Of a stretch of 64,000 nucleotides of DNA, positions 11,601 to 24,070 are shown in pieces (positions within the stretch are counted from its first letter, which is position 1; each line of letters begins with the position of its first letter). Source of the stretch: Triglochin maritima (taxonomy: Eukaryota > Streptophyta > Magnoliopsida > Alismatales > Juncaginaceae); NCBI GenBank assembly GCA_963682175.1, contig OY821775.1:49138053-49202052 (forward strand), read 5' to 3'. Under the pieces are notes generated by a model. The model saw only the letters and a program-made list of their open reading frames with translations, was not told where the DNA came from and did not search any database. Position numbers and translations under genes: made by a program.

Positions 11601-14254
11601 AAACTATGCATGTTTGCTTTATATGTTTTGTTATGGTATAACCTTATCATTAGTCTTCCCACTCTCATACTGTTATTTGTTAATAAAAAATTGGTCATGA
11701 GCTAGTGGTAAGTAAGACTCATGCATATACAATTTAAAATACTTAAATATTTTACTTTTAAAATTAATAGAATTACAAATACATACTCCTTAATGGAAAA
11801 ATCATAAAATCAGTGGAGTGATTTTTGTAGGTATACTTACCAAGTATTTTGTGAGTAGGAGGAAGAAAAGGAACACCATGCCAAGAACCATACTTTCCCA
11901 TCTCCACTGCACAACAAACAACATATTTGAGGAGAGAGAACAAAAAGTTATTCCTCAATTGCCAATTGGTGCTATAAAAGTTTATTTGTTCTTTTTCTCA
12001 AGTAAAAGTGTAAAACTGAAAACTTCCTCGCAGTACAATAGCTAGAAACAATCATATGTATCCCAAATATGACCCCAATTAAGTTGACCTTCATGGAACC
12101 CACATAACATTATTTCATCTAGGCCTTGTAACATTATTTGGTTCACACATGCAAACAAATTTGGATGTCATGAGCAGTGTTGTCAGTTGAGTGCATGCAT
12201 AATTGTAATGATTTAGATAGAAAAATCACACATGCATCTGAAAGCAAATAGGCACAATCATAGACCTTTTCAGCTGATCATGAATCATTTCAAGTGTTGT
12301 AATGTCTTAAATATTGGGTTAATTATAGTTTGCCCATCTGAATTATGTTTTGGTATAACTTTGCACTCCTGAACTTTCAAAGTCAACAGTTATCTTCTGT
12401 GAATTTTCATTTTGTAACATTTTGCCTCCGATTCATCATTTAACACACACTCGACGTTTTGTTTCCCAAATTTTGTTGTTGTATCCACTCAATCTGACCC
12501 AAATTTCAACTATATTGACCTCCGTTTCGATCCAGAGTACTATAATTAACCCTCAAATATTTCCACATGAAATTAAGTACTCATTGTGTTATCTGGAGTT
12601 TGTTTGCTTGTAACATAAGTAGGAATGAATCTAAAGTATACAATCATGGTAGGTGGTCAAAATTAAATTTAAAACCTAAATTTTCACTGGGTCAGCATCA
12701 TGGATCACTTCAATCCAGAGTTCACATAGAGCTAAAATATACGTGGCCACGTGTGTGCAAAACTGCAATATTAATGTTGAGTACTAATTAATACACAAAT
12801 ATTATTCTTTGATATGTCAAGAAATCAAAACAACCAATTAGCCCATGCATAACTAGGCATGCAATGATGCATGATTTGATATAATCATATATACATGTGA
12901 AAGAGTAAATATTATAATGGTATAATATTCTTACCCATGATACAATATTGTTTATTGGATATGATCTTAATTATAAATATGGCAATAATGGGTTGGTGTA
13001 GACCTGGTGGGTTTGAGAAAACACGGCCTTCGTGACAGAGATAACATCTGTTTCAGTGGTGAAGTGTTGGAGTCCTAAAAGGGTCTTGAGTTGTTGAAGG
13101 CACACCACAGTGGCTGCTCCTCCCATGAACCCCACTATGGTTGCATGGGATAAGAAATCCACTATAAACCCTAACCTGCCACCAACCCAAAAAAGCAATT
13201 AGAACACAATATAGTTGCCATATTATATGTAAAACGTGATCACAAGTGTCTAATGCATAGTAGTATATTAATAGACCACAAGGATTGGACACAAGGGAAT
13301 TAATGGTCAAAAGTGTGCAATGAGAATATGTGCTATATATATATATTCACCTTCACCAGATGTTTCATGTTCTAGATATTCAGGTGAGACCTAGCTTGTA
13401 GAAGGTTGTCATACTCTTTTATTGGCAAAATTATCATAAATGAAAGGAAGATAGTAAAAAAACAGTTCAGAATAGATAAGATGGGGATATAATTAATTAA
13501 CCGAGGATAAACATGAGATTATGAAATAAAAAAATATTTAATTACCTTAGGATACCAAGGGCAGCTTGAAAGACACCAGTGAAGAAAGTGGCTGTGAAAG
13601 CCATGTGTAGGTAGAGAGTAGGATCCTGAGCAGGAGTGACCACTTTCCCTAGAACTGATGCAAGTAGTAGTGATGCCACTGCCACTGTTCCCACTGCCAA
13701 ATCCTTGGAGCTCCCCATCATTGCATACACCAATGGTGGGACAAAGCTTGAATCTTCGCATATACCATCGATCATGTGTTATTTTATTTTCTATACACAC
13801 TTCATTTCAAGAAAATACTATATATAATAATAATTATATCTTAATTATGTTATTGTACATGTTTTTTGAATAAATTAACATTGATATTTTTAATTACGCG
13901 AAAGTTAATAGAGAACTTACATAGGCCGAGGATGGGAGGAAGATTAGCAAGTTTGGCATAGCTTATCCCTTGCGGGATGGCTAGGCTGGCGATGGTAATT
14001 CCGGCAATAACGTCCGACTTCAAGAACGAGAAGGTGTATTTGGGTGCCCATTCTAATATTGGAAAAAAATATTGGAACCCCAAAGCCACCTTTCGAGAGG
14101 TCGGTTGGTTTTTGAACATTCGGGCTGGATCGTCGGGGAAGAACATCTCCTTGAGGTTGGTTTTCAGGGTGGAGAGGAATGGCTTTGCCGGCGGCACCGG
14201 AACCCGATGGGTGCACTCTATGCCACCCACATAATTCAAACCATCACTGCCCAT
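7165..14254 (-). CDS. SULTR3: Group-3 sulfate transporter (SULTR3;1-like)
   Basis: Twelve exons join in phase: 14254-13921, 13753-13546, 13175-13004, 11906-11841, 10559-10446, 10336-10220, 9769-9643, 9501-9215, 8838-8648, 8149-8058, 7945-7869 and 7350-7165. The product is 656 residues, the usual SULTR length. The N-terminus has FPDDPARMFKNQ and EWAPKYTFSFLKSDVIAGIT, followed by the hydrophobic transport core with SLAIPQGISYAKLANLPP, VGTVAVASLL, DFLSHATIVGFMGGAA, TTGPFSRSAVNYNAGCKTA and TPLFHYTPLVVLSAII. The C-terminal STAS domain carries the conserved IDTSGISML (D575, T576, S577). This is a membrane anion transporter; group-3 members are reported in plastid or other internal membranes and transport sulfate or phosphate. 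The subgroup is inferred from similarity to SULTR3;1, and the substrate is not proven. Confidence 0.93.
8592..8630. repeat. (TATC)n microsatellite in a SULTR3 intron
   Basis: Nearly ten uninterrupted TATC units lie in the intron between exons 9 and 10, only 17 bp beyond the exon 9 donor on the transcribed strand. Length variation is likely between individuals. Confidence 0.95.
10709..10856. repeat. Tandem duplication in a SULTR3 intron
   Basis: Two adjacent copies of about 73 bp share AAAGGTGAACATTAATTACT, then GATTAAAGC, then TTATGTAGTAGTGATTAAC. The intron holding it (10560-11840) is one of the two longest of the gene. Confidence 0.75.
11155..11295. repeat. Three short degenerate tandem units in a SULTR3 intron
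   Basis: Three successive units of about 50-60 bp contain TGATTTC, AAATTTATGGGG and CTTTTATGT, with small changes. They follow a GGGACGGAACCAGGAATTTT phrase that looks like an old repeat remnant. Confidence 0.5.
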
Positions 14255-15219
14255 TCTCTAGGTAGGAAGTAATTAGTTGGACGAGCTCAATTAGATTAAT
14301 TGTGTTGGCTTTTGAGTTCTTAGGAGGAGTGGTAAGGAGGGAAATGGGGTTAGGGGGTTTAAGTATTGGAAGTTTGAGGTTGGTGTTCCCCTGGAACAAT
14401 GAAACTTAAGATGTGCCATCCGATGGGAATTTTTTTTGGAAATTAAAGGGAAGAAGTGAGTGGAGAAGTATAAAACAAGTTGATTTTTTTTTTCCTTTTT
14501 CATTTTATATATACATATGATTCGAAACTTGGATTAATTTTTAAGTAGCATGCATGGTATGATAATACATTTGACGTTATGCTTGTGGATAATTCATCTT
14601 CATAGAGAACATCTAGAGTTAGGAGCTAGGGAAAGAAAGAAAGGTTTAGTGGTAATCTAATGATTACACGTAAATATATATATCCTATGATATATATCAT
14701 GGACACAGAGTTTGATCTCTATCACAACAAAACATTCCCCTCCTTCCACCCTGACGTACCCAAATGCAACTTTCTGGTCTTGTTTTACAAAAAAATTATT
14801 TAGACTAACAAAATTACGAATTATAATGTGATCATCAGAGAGAATTAGTACTATAATACTTTTGTAACATAAAAATAATAATATTTAACTTCTCCTTCAT
14901 TCTTAGCTGTCATACTTTATGTTGGAGTTCATAAACAAAATTATACATTGGGATATGATACGTCATCTTAATAGAAAGAAATGGAATTATTATTCTGTTG
15001 TGATGCGTAATGGGGCCGAAGAGTACGAGTGGACACAAGAATGCAGACCATGCATAGTGGAGACCATTCTAATTATGAGCTCAATTGACTTGATGGTCTC
15101 TCACCTACAACAGATCATTTGAACTTGTTCATCTTCTAGTGCTGTTTGGACTTGAAAATACCCTTAACTAAATGCGACCGAAAGAATAATTTTAAGAACA
15201 AATCAAAACGTTGATAAGA
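14255..15219. other. Upstream region of SULTR3
   Basis: A TATATATAAAA box reads on the minus strand at about 14503-14513, some 250 bp upstream of the ATG, and is a plausible core promoter. No gene is recognised in the remainder up to the copia insertion. Confidence 0.4.
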
Positions 15220-15224
15220 GTCAC

Positions 15225-15442
15225 TGAAGAAACGCAAGAGCGTTTGAGTTTTATTGAAGATGTTTGTTATTCAATCATTACATTTGAATTTCAAATACAT
15301 TGGTTTTATATGAGTGTATTTATCCGTTGAGATGGAGCGGCCTCGGGAGTGAAGTGTTGCGTTGCTTCGGTGGAGGAGATGCGCCGGTTGGGTGGATGCG
15401 TTGTGTCGGTTCAGTGGAGCGTCGGTTCGGTTCTTTTTAACA
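15225..15442 (-). repeat. Copia 3' LTR
   Basis: On the minus strand it starts TGTTAAAAAGAACC and ends CTTTCTTCA. It matches the copy at 19903-20120 except at about four transition differences. The gag-pol stop codon (TAA) lies inside this LTR, three bases after its start. Confidence 0.95.
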
Positions 15443-18400
15443 CTCCCCCTCAAGTTGGGTCCGGAAGAGGTTGAAGGTACCTAGCTTGTCGATGATCTGA
15501 CTGAATTGCTTTTGACTTAGAGTTTTGGTGAAAACATCTGCTAGTTGTTCTTTACTGGGTATGTAGGGAACTTCTATTTCTTTTGCTTGGATTTTTTCGC
15601 GAATGAAGTGACAATCAACTTCAATGTGTTTGGTTCTTTCGTGGAACACCGGATTAGACGCTATGTGTCGAGCAGCATTATTGTCGCAGAACATCTGTAT
15701 GGGCATGTTAGGAGATTGTCCCATATCGTTGAGAAGTTGTTTTAACCATATAAGTTCACTAGTTGTAGATGTCATTGCGCGATACTCAGCTTCTGCACTG
15801 GATCGTGCAACAACTTTTTGCTTCTTACTCCTCCAGGTTACGAGATTCCCTCCTACAAAGGTGCAAAACCCTGTAGTTGATCTACGCTCATGGCTTCCTG
15901 CCCAATCTGCATCCGAGAAACCAATGATACTGTTAGAGTTATTATTTTTCATAAGTATTCCTTGTCTTGGAGTTTGTTTTATATACCTTAAAATGCGGTC
16001 AATGATACCTAAGTGCGGTGTTCGAGGTGCATGCATAAATTGACTAACTATGCTAACAGCAAATGTTATGTCTGGTCTAGTTACTGTTAGATATATGAAC
16101 TTGCCTACAAGTCTTTGGAACTGATGAATATCTTTGACAGGTTCTCCATCAGTAGAGTTGGTTTTGAGGTTCGTTTCTACTGGTGTGTTGGCGGGTTTAA
16201 CTCCAAGCTTTCCCGTTTCTGTTAATAAGTCTAGAGCATATTTCCTTTGTGATAAAAAGAGGCCTCTTTTTGAGTATGCAATTTCTATTCCTAAAAAGTA
16301 TTTTAAGAGGCCGAGGTCTTTTATGTCGAATTTTATTTTTAGGTAGTGTTTGACTTGACTAATTTCATTGTTAATGTCTCCGGTGATGATGATGTCGTCA
16401 ACATAAACTAATACTATGGTGATTCCTTGTTTGTGATGTTTAGTAAACATAGAAGCATCAGCGGAAGATTTTAAAAAACCATAAGCAAGTAAGAAATGAC
16501 TGGGTTTCGCATACCAGGCGCGTGGAGATTGCTTTAGACCATAGATAGCTTTGTTGAGTTTGCATACCTGGTTTGAGGTGAGGTTGTATCATGGTGGAGG
16601 AGTCATGTATACTTCCTCTTCAAGATTCCCTTGTAAGAAAGCATTTCTTACATCCATTTGATGGAGTTTCCAATTTTTGTTGACAGCTATGGACAGAAGG
16701 ACACGAACCGTGTTCATTTTCGCAACAGGTGCAAAGGTCTCTAGGTAGTCAATCCCATAAGTTTGAGTATACCCTTTGGCCACAAGTCTAGCTTTATATC
16801 TTTCTATGGTTTCATTACTGTTATATTTTATTTTATAGACCCATTTGCACCCAACTGGTTTGATCCCTTGTGGTTTTTGGATAAGAGTCCATGTGTTGTT
16901 ATTTTCTAGGGCGTTGAGTTCCTCACTCATGGCTCTGCGCCATTTTGGATCTCCTATAGCTTCTTGGAATGTCTTAGGTTCTAAGTTATTTATTTGGGTT
17001 AGGTATGTTTTGTAGGTTGGGAGAATTTTTTCGTAGGAGATGTGATTTTCGATGGAATAGGTAACGTGTGAGGTAACAAAGTCGTTAAACCTGACCGGAG
17101 GACGACTTGGACGAGTGGATCTCCTTATTTGAGGAATTTCTTGATTGTCTTGAGGTGGAGTCTCTTCTTCCTCTTCGTCTTCTTCCTCGTTTTCTTGGTT
17201 GCTTTCTTGCCCTTCTCTTTCTTCCATGTGGCTTTGTGGTAGAGTAGTTGTTGTAGCCGGGAGGGTCCCAGTTGTACTCTCTTTAAAGTAGAACTCACTC
17301 TCTCTTTAAAGGATACATCTCTCGATATATACATTTTACAAGTTTCGGGGTCAAAACATTTGTACCCATTTTTGTTGACAGAATAACCAAGAAAAATACA
17401 TTTTACAGAGTTGCTGTCAAATTTGTCCACCCGTCTCTTGTGAACAAAGCAGACACAACCAAAAACTTTAAGATGATCTAATTGTAGTGCCCGGTTTAAC
17501 AATATTCCTAAAGGTTGTTTGTTTTGAAGGATGGGGCTTGGCAAACGATTAATGAGATAAGTGGCAGTTAGAACTGCGTCAGACCAAAAATGTTTTGGTG
17601 CATTACTTTGAAATAACAGAGATCGGGTGACATTCAAGATGTGACGGTTTTTTCGTTCAGAAATTCCATTTTGTTCGGGAGTATTAACACAAGTAGTTTG
17701 ATGAAAAATTCCACGATTTTTTAGAAAAGTTTGAAAATTGAGACTGGTATATTCTGTCCCATTATCGGTTCTTAGGGTTTTAATTTTGAAATTATACATG
17801 TTTTCAACAAATGTTACAAATTCGCAAAAGATTTTAAAAACGTCTGATTTATTTTTAAGAAGGTAAATCCAGGTGTTACGTGAAAAATCATCAATGAATA
17901 AAACAAAATATTTGAAACCGTTGTAAGATTCGACCGGAGCGGGACCCCAGATATCAGAGTGAATTAAATCGAGCGGAAATCTAGATTTGTTTTTAGATGT
18001 AGGAAAATGAACTCTAGTTTGTTTTGAGAAATGACAAACATCACATGCATATTTAGAAGAAAAAGTAGGTAATAAAGTTTTTAGGACATGGTAGGATGGA
18101 TGTCCCATCCGTTTATGCCAGAGATCCTGATTAGTGTTACTAGAGGTATGAAAAACAGTTTTTTGAGTATCTAAGATATAGAGTCCGTTGCTGTTGACTC
18201 CTTTACCAATCGTCTTCCCTGTAACTCGATCCTGAAAGAATACATCATTTGGGGTAAATACAACATCACAATTAAGATGTTTTGTTATCTTTGCGACAGA
18301 CAGAAGGTTGGAAGTAAGGGTTGGAACATATAATACATCTTTGTTTATTTGATTAAATAACATGGTTTCTCCCATTCCTTCAATTTCAACTTGATTGTTA

Positions 18401-19716
18401 TTTGCTACAGTTACAAATTTATTAACCATATTTGAGTTGTTTTTAATGTTTTGTAACAAGGAAGAATTTCCGGTCATGTGATCAGTAGCTCCAGAATCAA
18501 TAATCCAATGATTGTTATATTTAGACCTTGTATCAAGCATATTTCTAAAATTATTTGCAGAAAAAGTCTGTGGAGAGGAAGTTATACCTGCATAATTACC
18601 TGATCTTGGTGGGGTTTGTTGCAAAAAGGCATTTAATTGGGTCAGCAACTGATCCAGATCCGGTCTGGATCCAGATCCGGGTCCACTGGATCTGCTGGTC
18701 GCGGATATAAGAGGATCGGGTCGGGTTCCGCTGCAATCGGGTCGTCCTCCGTAGGATCCGACCGTTTCTCCGCGCGTGCATATAAATCCCCGCTGATCCG
18801 CGAACACGCCCAATTCGTCTTCCCATCTCCTCTCCCTTTCTCCGCTAGGGTTAGCCACCGCTCCATTTCCTGTTGCTCCGCCGTTGTTTTTCTTTCGGTT
18901 CCGATGATCTCCCCCTCCTTCCCTTGTCGGTCTGAGATGTGGATGTAGGAACCAGCATGCGTTTCTATTATGACCTGTTTTTTTACAGTTATCACAAGTT
19001 TCTTGTGGCTTATTTCCATATTTTTGTTTATTTTTACTGGGTTGTGGTTTTCCGGCGTAAAACGCCTGAGATTCTGATGCATGGTCGGTATTCTGAGCGG
19101 TGGTCCGACGGGACTCCTCCCGTTGGATCATCGCAATGATGGTTCCGAGGTCCGGCAGTTCGGCGGTCATTAGGACTTGACTCCGGATGGCTTCATAGCT
19201 GCCGTCAAGTCCAATAAGAAACTGGTAGATGTGGTCCCTTTCCGTGCGTTCGAGTATGGTTTCTGGGACTGTCGTCGCTGGTTCGTAAATGGATAGTTCA
19301 TCCCATCCGCATTGAAGTGCCCCGAGGTACTCTGTGATGGTCTGTCCTTGTTGCTTTGTCTGCGAGATCTCTTGTTTTAGTTTAAAAATATGAGCACAGT
19401 TTTGTGATTTACCAAATATATTTTGGACGGAGTCCCAGAGCTCTTTCGCAGAGTTTTTGTAGAGGAAGATCGCCCCGATCTTTGGTTGCGTGGAGTTGAA
19501 GAGCCATGACATGACGAGGTGGTCTGTCGCCTGCCATTCCTCCTGTTTTGTCTCGGTGCCATCTCCATCTGGTTTTTTTGTATTCCCGGTGATGTGTCCG
19601 AGTTTTCATTTCCCACTGAGGGCCAGCGTGACAGCTCGTGCCCACGACAGATAATTCTGTCCGTTGAGTGGTTGTGATACCAGTCTGGGAGCAGCGTTCA
19701 CCTCTTGATCCATCAT
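15437..19716 (-). pseudogene. Copia gag-pol polyprotein, broken
   Basis: The frame starts at the tandem ATGs at 19716-19711. An in-frame TGA at 19608-19606 interrupts it about 36 codons into GAG. The main open stretch follows: a CCHC zinc knuckle (CDNCKKTGHNRNAC, near 18.99 kb), protease DSGATDHM near 18.49 kb, and the integrase zinc-binding part with RMGHPS. The DDE integrase core follows, with SDIWGP, RTDNGTEY and NGISERKNR. Near 17.29 kb the frame slips by two bases within a GAGAGAG run. Reverse transcriptase then continues with [11 protein letters not shown] and VYVDDI. A second in-frame TGA at 16591-16589 lies between these two RT motifs. RNase H has SDADWAGS and SSAEAEYRA. All catalytic residues are still readable, so the damage looks recent. 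The product cannot be made as one protein. Confidence 0.93.
15443..15453 (-). other. Copia polypurine tract
   Basis: The minus-strand run GAGGGGGAG directly abuts the 3' LTR, as expected for the plus-strand primer of reverse transcription. Confidence 0.85.
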
Positions 19717-19890
19717 TGTTTTTCTTTCTTCCCCTGGGTTTGGATGTTGGAGCAGTTTTCCTTCAACCCCCTCGAGGAAGAAGAAGAAGGTCGGTTTTGT
19801 GGGTTTTGTTTGTGGGTTTTTTCTGAGGAGTCCGATGATGAGTTCAGTGAACTCTGAGGATCACCGGTGATGAGGGGTGCAATTTTGTAT

Positions 19891-19902
19891 GCTCTGATAC
19901 CA
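19891..19902 (-). other. Copia primer binding site (initiator Met-tRNA)
   Basis: The minus strand reads TGGTATCAGAGC immediately after the 5' LTR. This is the sequence known to pair with the 3' end of plant initiator methionine tRNA. Confidence 0.9.
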
Positions 19903-20120
19903 TGAAGAAACGCAAGAGCGTTTGAGTTTTATTGAAGATGTTTGTTATTCAATCATTACATTTGAATTTCAAATACATTGGTTTTATATGAGTGTATTTA
20001 TTCATTGAGATGGAGTGGCCTCGGGAGTGAAGCGTTGCGTTGCTTCGGTGGAGGAGATGCGCCGGTTGGGTGGATGCGTTGTGTCGGTTCAGTGGAGCGT
20101 CGGTTCGGTTCTTTTTAACA
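19903..20120 (-). repeat. Copia 5' LTR
   Basis: A 218-bp copy of the 3' LTR. On the plus strand it runs from TGAAGAAACG to CTTTTTAACA. It is followed by the target duplication GTCAC. Confidence 0.95.
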
Positions 20121-20125
20121 GTCAC

Positions 20126-22297
20126 CCCCAAAAAAACTCACTTTTTTAAGGATATTTTCTAATATAAAAGAAATTAATGATATAGTTTCGACTGAATTTC
20201 TCGTGGTTGGCATTTAGCATTCAAGTAATTACAAAATGAAGAAGATTAAATATATGTATAGGTGGAGAAAGAATCACGCAAAACCATCTTAGGACATTAT
20301 TTTGTGAAGAAGTATTTAAAGAAGGAAGTTGACAATGACAGACATATTGAATATTGAGACATTATTGTACTCGATAATACAATCCATCTAGAAGATTAAG
20401 AGGTAAGCAAGTAAAGTTTAACTTTGAATAGTGGATCGAGCTGAGGTGTGCACAAGTACATTATATAATCAGGTGATTATTCAATAAGTCACGCAAGCTA
20501 CAATTATGTTGAAATAACATTTTTTTTGTTTCGGTAGTATAATTGGAACCAAAATAGAAGAAGGAACTAGAAAAATAGGACAGAAAAGTTTGTTAACTTG
20601 TTTAGACAAACACAAGTTAAAAGAAATGTGTTTCTATTTTACTAAACAATTTTTATAGTTTACTTTCTCCAATTAATTTCTGAGTATTATAGGGAGAAAA
20701 GTAAAATGTGACTTTCCCTCCATTATAACCAACTAGGGCAATGTCAGTTCCTAAACTAAAAGCCCGAGATAATAATTTCCATCATGCCATAACAAAATAG
20801 GTCATATTCTAAAATTCAGTTCAAAATAAACTAATTATCCGTTAAATGAATATTTCTTCACATTAGATTGGATAACACAGACATCGACTCTTTATGGTTC
20901 ACTCTAACAGTTGTTTTCAAAACAAAAGAGGTCAACTAGGTCAATAATCAGGTCATTAATTATCTTATTTAATCATTGAATTGTTCACATCATTTAGCTT
21001 GTGAACGTCCAGCATGTAATGTAACTACTACGTATGTCTTTCTTATAATTAACAATTACGTTCTCTCATCATCTCATGATTGCATATTTGCAGCCAATCC
21101 TTATCATAAAAGACAATAATTATAATATTCATTCTAATAAAGGTGGTTATCAGTAATAAACAAAGTATATCTGAACAACCAAAACAAGAACAAAGTATAG
21201 TAATCCAAAAAATATGTGTTACTCTAGATTCTAGAATGACAAGACAAGGCACCAGCAAGATCAAACCTGGTTTTGGATGATAAGCGTACGTGTTCTTTCT
21301 CGGGGCTCAATCACCGTGATTAGAAATTTAGAAAACGATTATTTGTTTGGGTGGACTTAAAAAAATCGATATTTGATATGTATACTCTTATTTTTTTGAT
21401 TTTGCATTGGTACATTTGATTTTTTTTTCAAAAATAGTTTGGTACACCTTCAGAGTCGTGAGCCTCACTTTGTACATAACATATTATGTTTATATTAAAA
21501 AAATTATATATTTTGCATAGTAACTCAAGATAATTCAGGAAACTAGTTTTAAGTCCTTAATTCCATTTTTCTTTGAAACCTCAATTCAATACAACGAAGG
21601 TTACACAAATTAGATTTTTTTACTTTTTTTATATACTTAATAAACACTTAGAGAAAGACACATTTTTTGGACAATTTGCAAACTACTCCAAGACATTTCA
21701 AGAAATTGTTATCATAATCCTTGAATTCTAATTTTTTTTTCAAAACATGTATTTAATGTAAAGGTAGTTACCGATTTTTGTGTAGATTATAAACTTTTTT
21801 TTCTTCCTTTTATATACTTAACAAACACCATTTAGTCAAAACACACATTTATACAAAAAAATACAAATTTTGATAAAATATTGTGATGTATTGGGTCGCT
21901 TTGCAATATGTCCAAATTATGAGTTTTCTTGGAGTACTGTCGAAATCGTCCAAAAAATGAGTTTTGATTAAGTGGTTTGTTGGGTACACAATCGAAAAAT
22001 AAAAGATTTAATATAATTTATGTAACCAACCATATTAAATAAAGGTTTTGAAGAAAAATGAATTTCAAAGACTCGATAAGAATTTTCATGTATTTTCTTG
22101 GGTTACTCAGCAAAATAATCCTTTAGGGAAAAACCCCACGATGCATGTCTAAGTGTACCAAATATCAACTAACTTTAGAAGAAATCTAGTGTATCTAAGC
22201 AAAATCTAAAAACAGAATTGCAAAGATAATATCAAACTTTTTAAAGTGCACACAAGCAAATAATCCTTTAGGGGAAAAACCACGATGCATGTCTAGT
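20126..22297. other. Intergenic, no gene recognised
   Basis: AT-rich sequence with no conserved frame. A short phrase (CCTTTAGGGAAAAACCCACGATGCATGTC at 22122-22148) recurs almost unchanged at 22264-22293 just before the large inverted repeat. Confidence 0.5.
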
Positions 22298-22925
22298 GAC
22301 CTCCAAATGACGTGGAGGAAATAGCTTATTGAAAATTTGTGTTATTTTATCTAATAAAAAATTAATTCTTTTCATCCAGCATAATAAATTATTTACAACT
22401 AAATTATTATATCCAATAAAAAGAATTAGTTTTTTATTGGATAAAATAATCCAACTTTTCAACATAAAGGAGGTCGGAAACAATTAGAAAACATATTTTA
22501 CAAAAAAAACATAATAAAAAGATTTATAAATAATCAAAACATAAAACAAAAATCAAAACTAATTAAAATATTTTTTTTATTTTAGTCACATTTTTTATTT
22601 TAATTAGTTTTGGTTTTAAATCATTTTTAATATGTTTTTTAAATCTTTTTTTTTGTAAAATATGTTTTCTAATTGTTTTTGTTTTTTTTAAAATATTTTT
22701 AAAATTGTTTTCAGGATCGACCTCTCCAAATGATGTGCGACATAAAGAGCGTCTTGAAAAGTTGGGTTATTTTATCTAATAAAAAAACTAATTCATTTTA
22801 TTAGATAAAATAATTTTGTTGTAAATAATTTATTATGCTGGATGAAGAGAATTAATTTTTTTATTGGATAAAATAATCTAATTTTTCAACACGTTCTCTC
22901 CTCCACGTCGTTTGGAAGTCGATTC
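22298..22925. repeat. Long AT-rich inverted repeat, nested hairpins
   Basis: The left half (about 22298-22590) and right half (about 22610-22925) are inverted copies. Shared phrases include CATCCAGCATAATAAATTAT with its complement, TATTTTATC(T/C)AATAAAA, and a border with CTCCAAATGACGTGG on the left against the inverted CCACGTCGTTTGGAAG on the right. Each half also folds on itself. No coding potential. This is probably two head-to-head copies of a hairpin MITE. A degenerate relative lies at 58448-58640. Confidence 0.8.
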
Positions 22926-24004
22926 TCGAAAAAATTAAAAATAAGAATAATTTTAAAAAAATAAAGACAATTAGTAAACATATTTTGAAACATAATTTTT
23001 TAAAAAAAACATAAAACAATGATGTGAAATCTTCTTCTTTTTTCCTAAAAAATTAATTTTTTATTAGTTAAAAAAAATCCGGCATGTCTAGTCCAAATAT
23101 TTTAATTGGGGGATGTTGCGGTGCACTTCATCTTGAATATATAAAGTATAAACCACTTTTCTAAGCTTATGAGTCACAACGGATATATAGTTGCATGTAT
23201 ACATATATTTATTGGTGTTTATATGTTTCTACCATAAGTCTGAAAATGTCCATCTAGAAATGGCTAAGGTCATGGAAAATAACCTTTGTACCTGGGCTAG
23301 AAATCGATATCTCATCTGTCTTTTCACATTTGCATCTTTGTGTGCCCTCACATTGTTCTATAATTTCTGATGTAGGTCGGATTAAAGAAGTTTCAAGTGG
23401 CTTTTATTTCGGTTGCATAACTCAAATATAAGACAAGTCTACTCAATACTGCTCAAACTTAAGATACCAATTAGTTTAGAAGCCAAATCAGGCATGCTTA
23501 TTATAAAACGTCATGTCCATATATGATGTGATTTTTTTTTGCAATAGATAACATGTACAAGAAGAAGAAACTAATTAGAACACTATAATCACCCTCGAGA
23601 AGATTGGTAGCACTGAAAAGCGAGACAGGTTGATCAAATCCAGATGCCTTTCAGAAAAGCAAGTCCAAATGTTAACTCCACACGATTTTCAACTTAGCCT
23701 CCACTACTGACATTACTTCCATCTCACATATTCTGGTTGCCTCTTCTCAATTACATGCTGACATGAATGACACGTAGAAGCAAATGGGAGGCCAATAATT
23801 GAGAGTTGAGTAACATTGGCCATTGGCCCGTGAAAATCATTGGAATCTAGTGATTGTTAGAGACCACCAATCTAAGATTCCAAAGTCAAAGATAGTGTGA
23901 TGTTACAATCGGTGGGACCCACTTTTGTCTAAGATCTAGTAAACAGATTTTTTTTCAAAATAAACTTTTTTTTTAATTTTTTTTCAAAATAGACCTCAAT
24001 AAAA
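22926..24004. other. Intergenic, with AT-rich remnants of the inverted-repeat family
   Basis: The first 150 bp (TCGAAAAAATTAAAAATAAG onward) continue the 22.3-22.9 kb repeat family. The rest shows no gene. Confidence 0.4.
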
Positions 24005-24070
24005 AATATTTGTCAAACTATACTCGATGTCACCACGTGGTAACACGTGACGGCGGCGGGTTTGTTTTTT

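Larger units (their letters stand above)
15225..20120 (-). mobile_element. Ty1/copia LTR retrotransposon, defective
   Basis: The element is full length, with 218-bp LTRs that begin TG and end CA, flanked by the 5-bp target duplication GTCAC at 15220-15224 and 20121-20125. The domain order GAG, protease, integrase, reverse transcriptase, RNase H is that of copia elements. Short LTRs and an iMet primer site are common in several copia lineages; an Ale-type assignment is only a guess. Three lesions break the frame (see the gag-pol entry). The two LTRs differ at about 4 of 218 positions, so it is older than the gypsy element at 40-46 kb. It sits upstream of the SULTR3 gene on the same strand. Confidence 0.95.

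Noticed and set aside
7486..13310. Several short open frames between SULTR3 exons
   Set aside because: They lie in introns or are off-frame readings of exons. The 12-exon model accounts for the full-length protein.
18596..19139. Open frames on both strands across the copia GAG
   Set aside because: Off-frame or antisense to the gag-pol frame with its CCHC knuckle.
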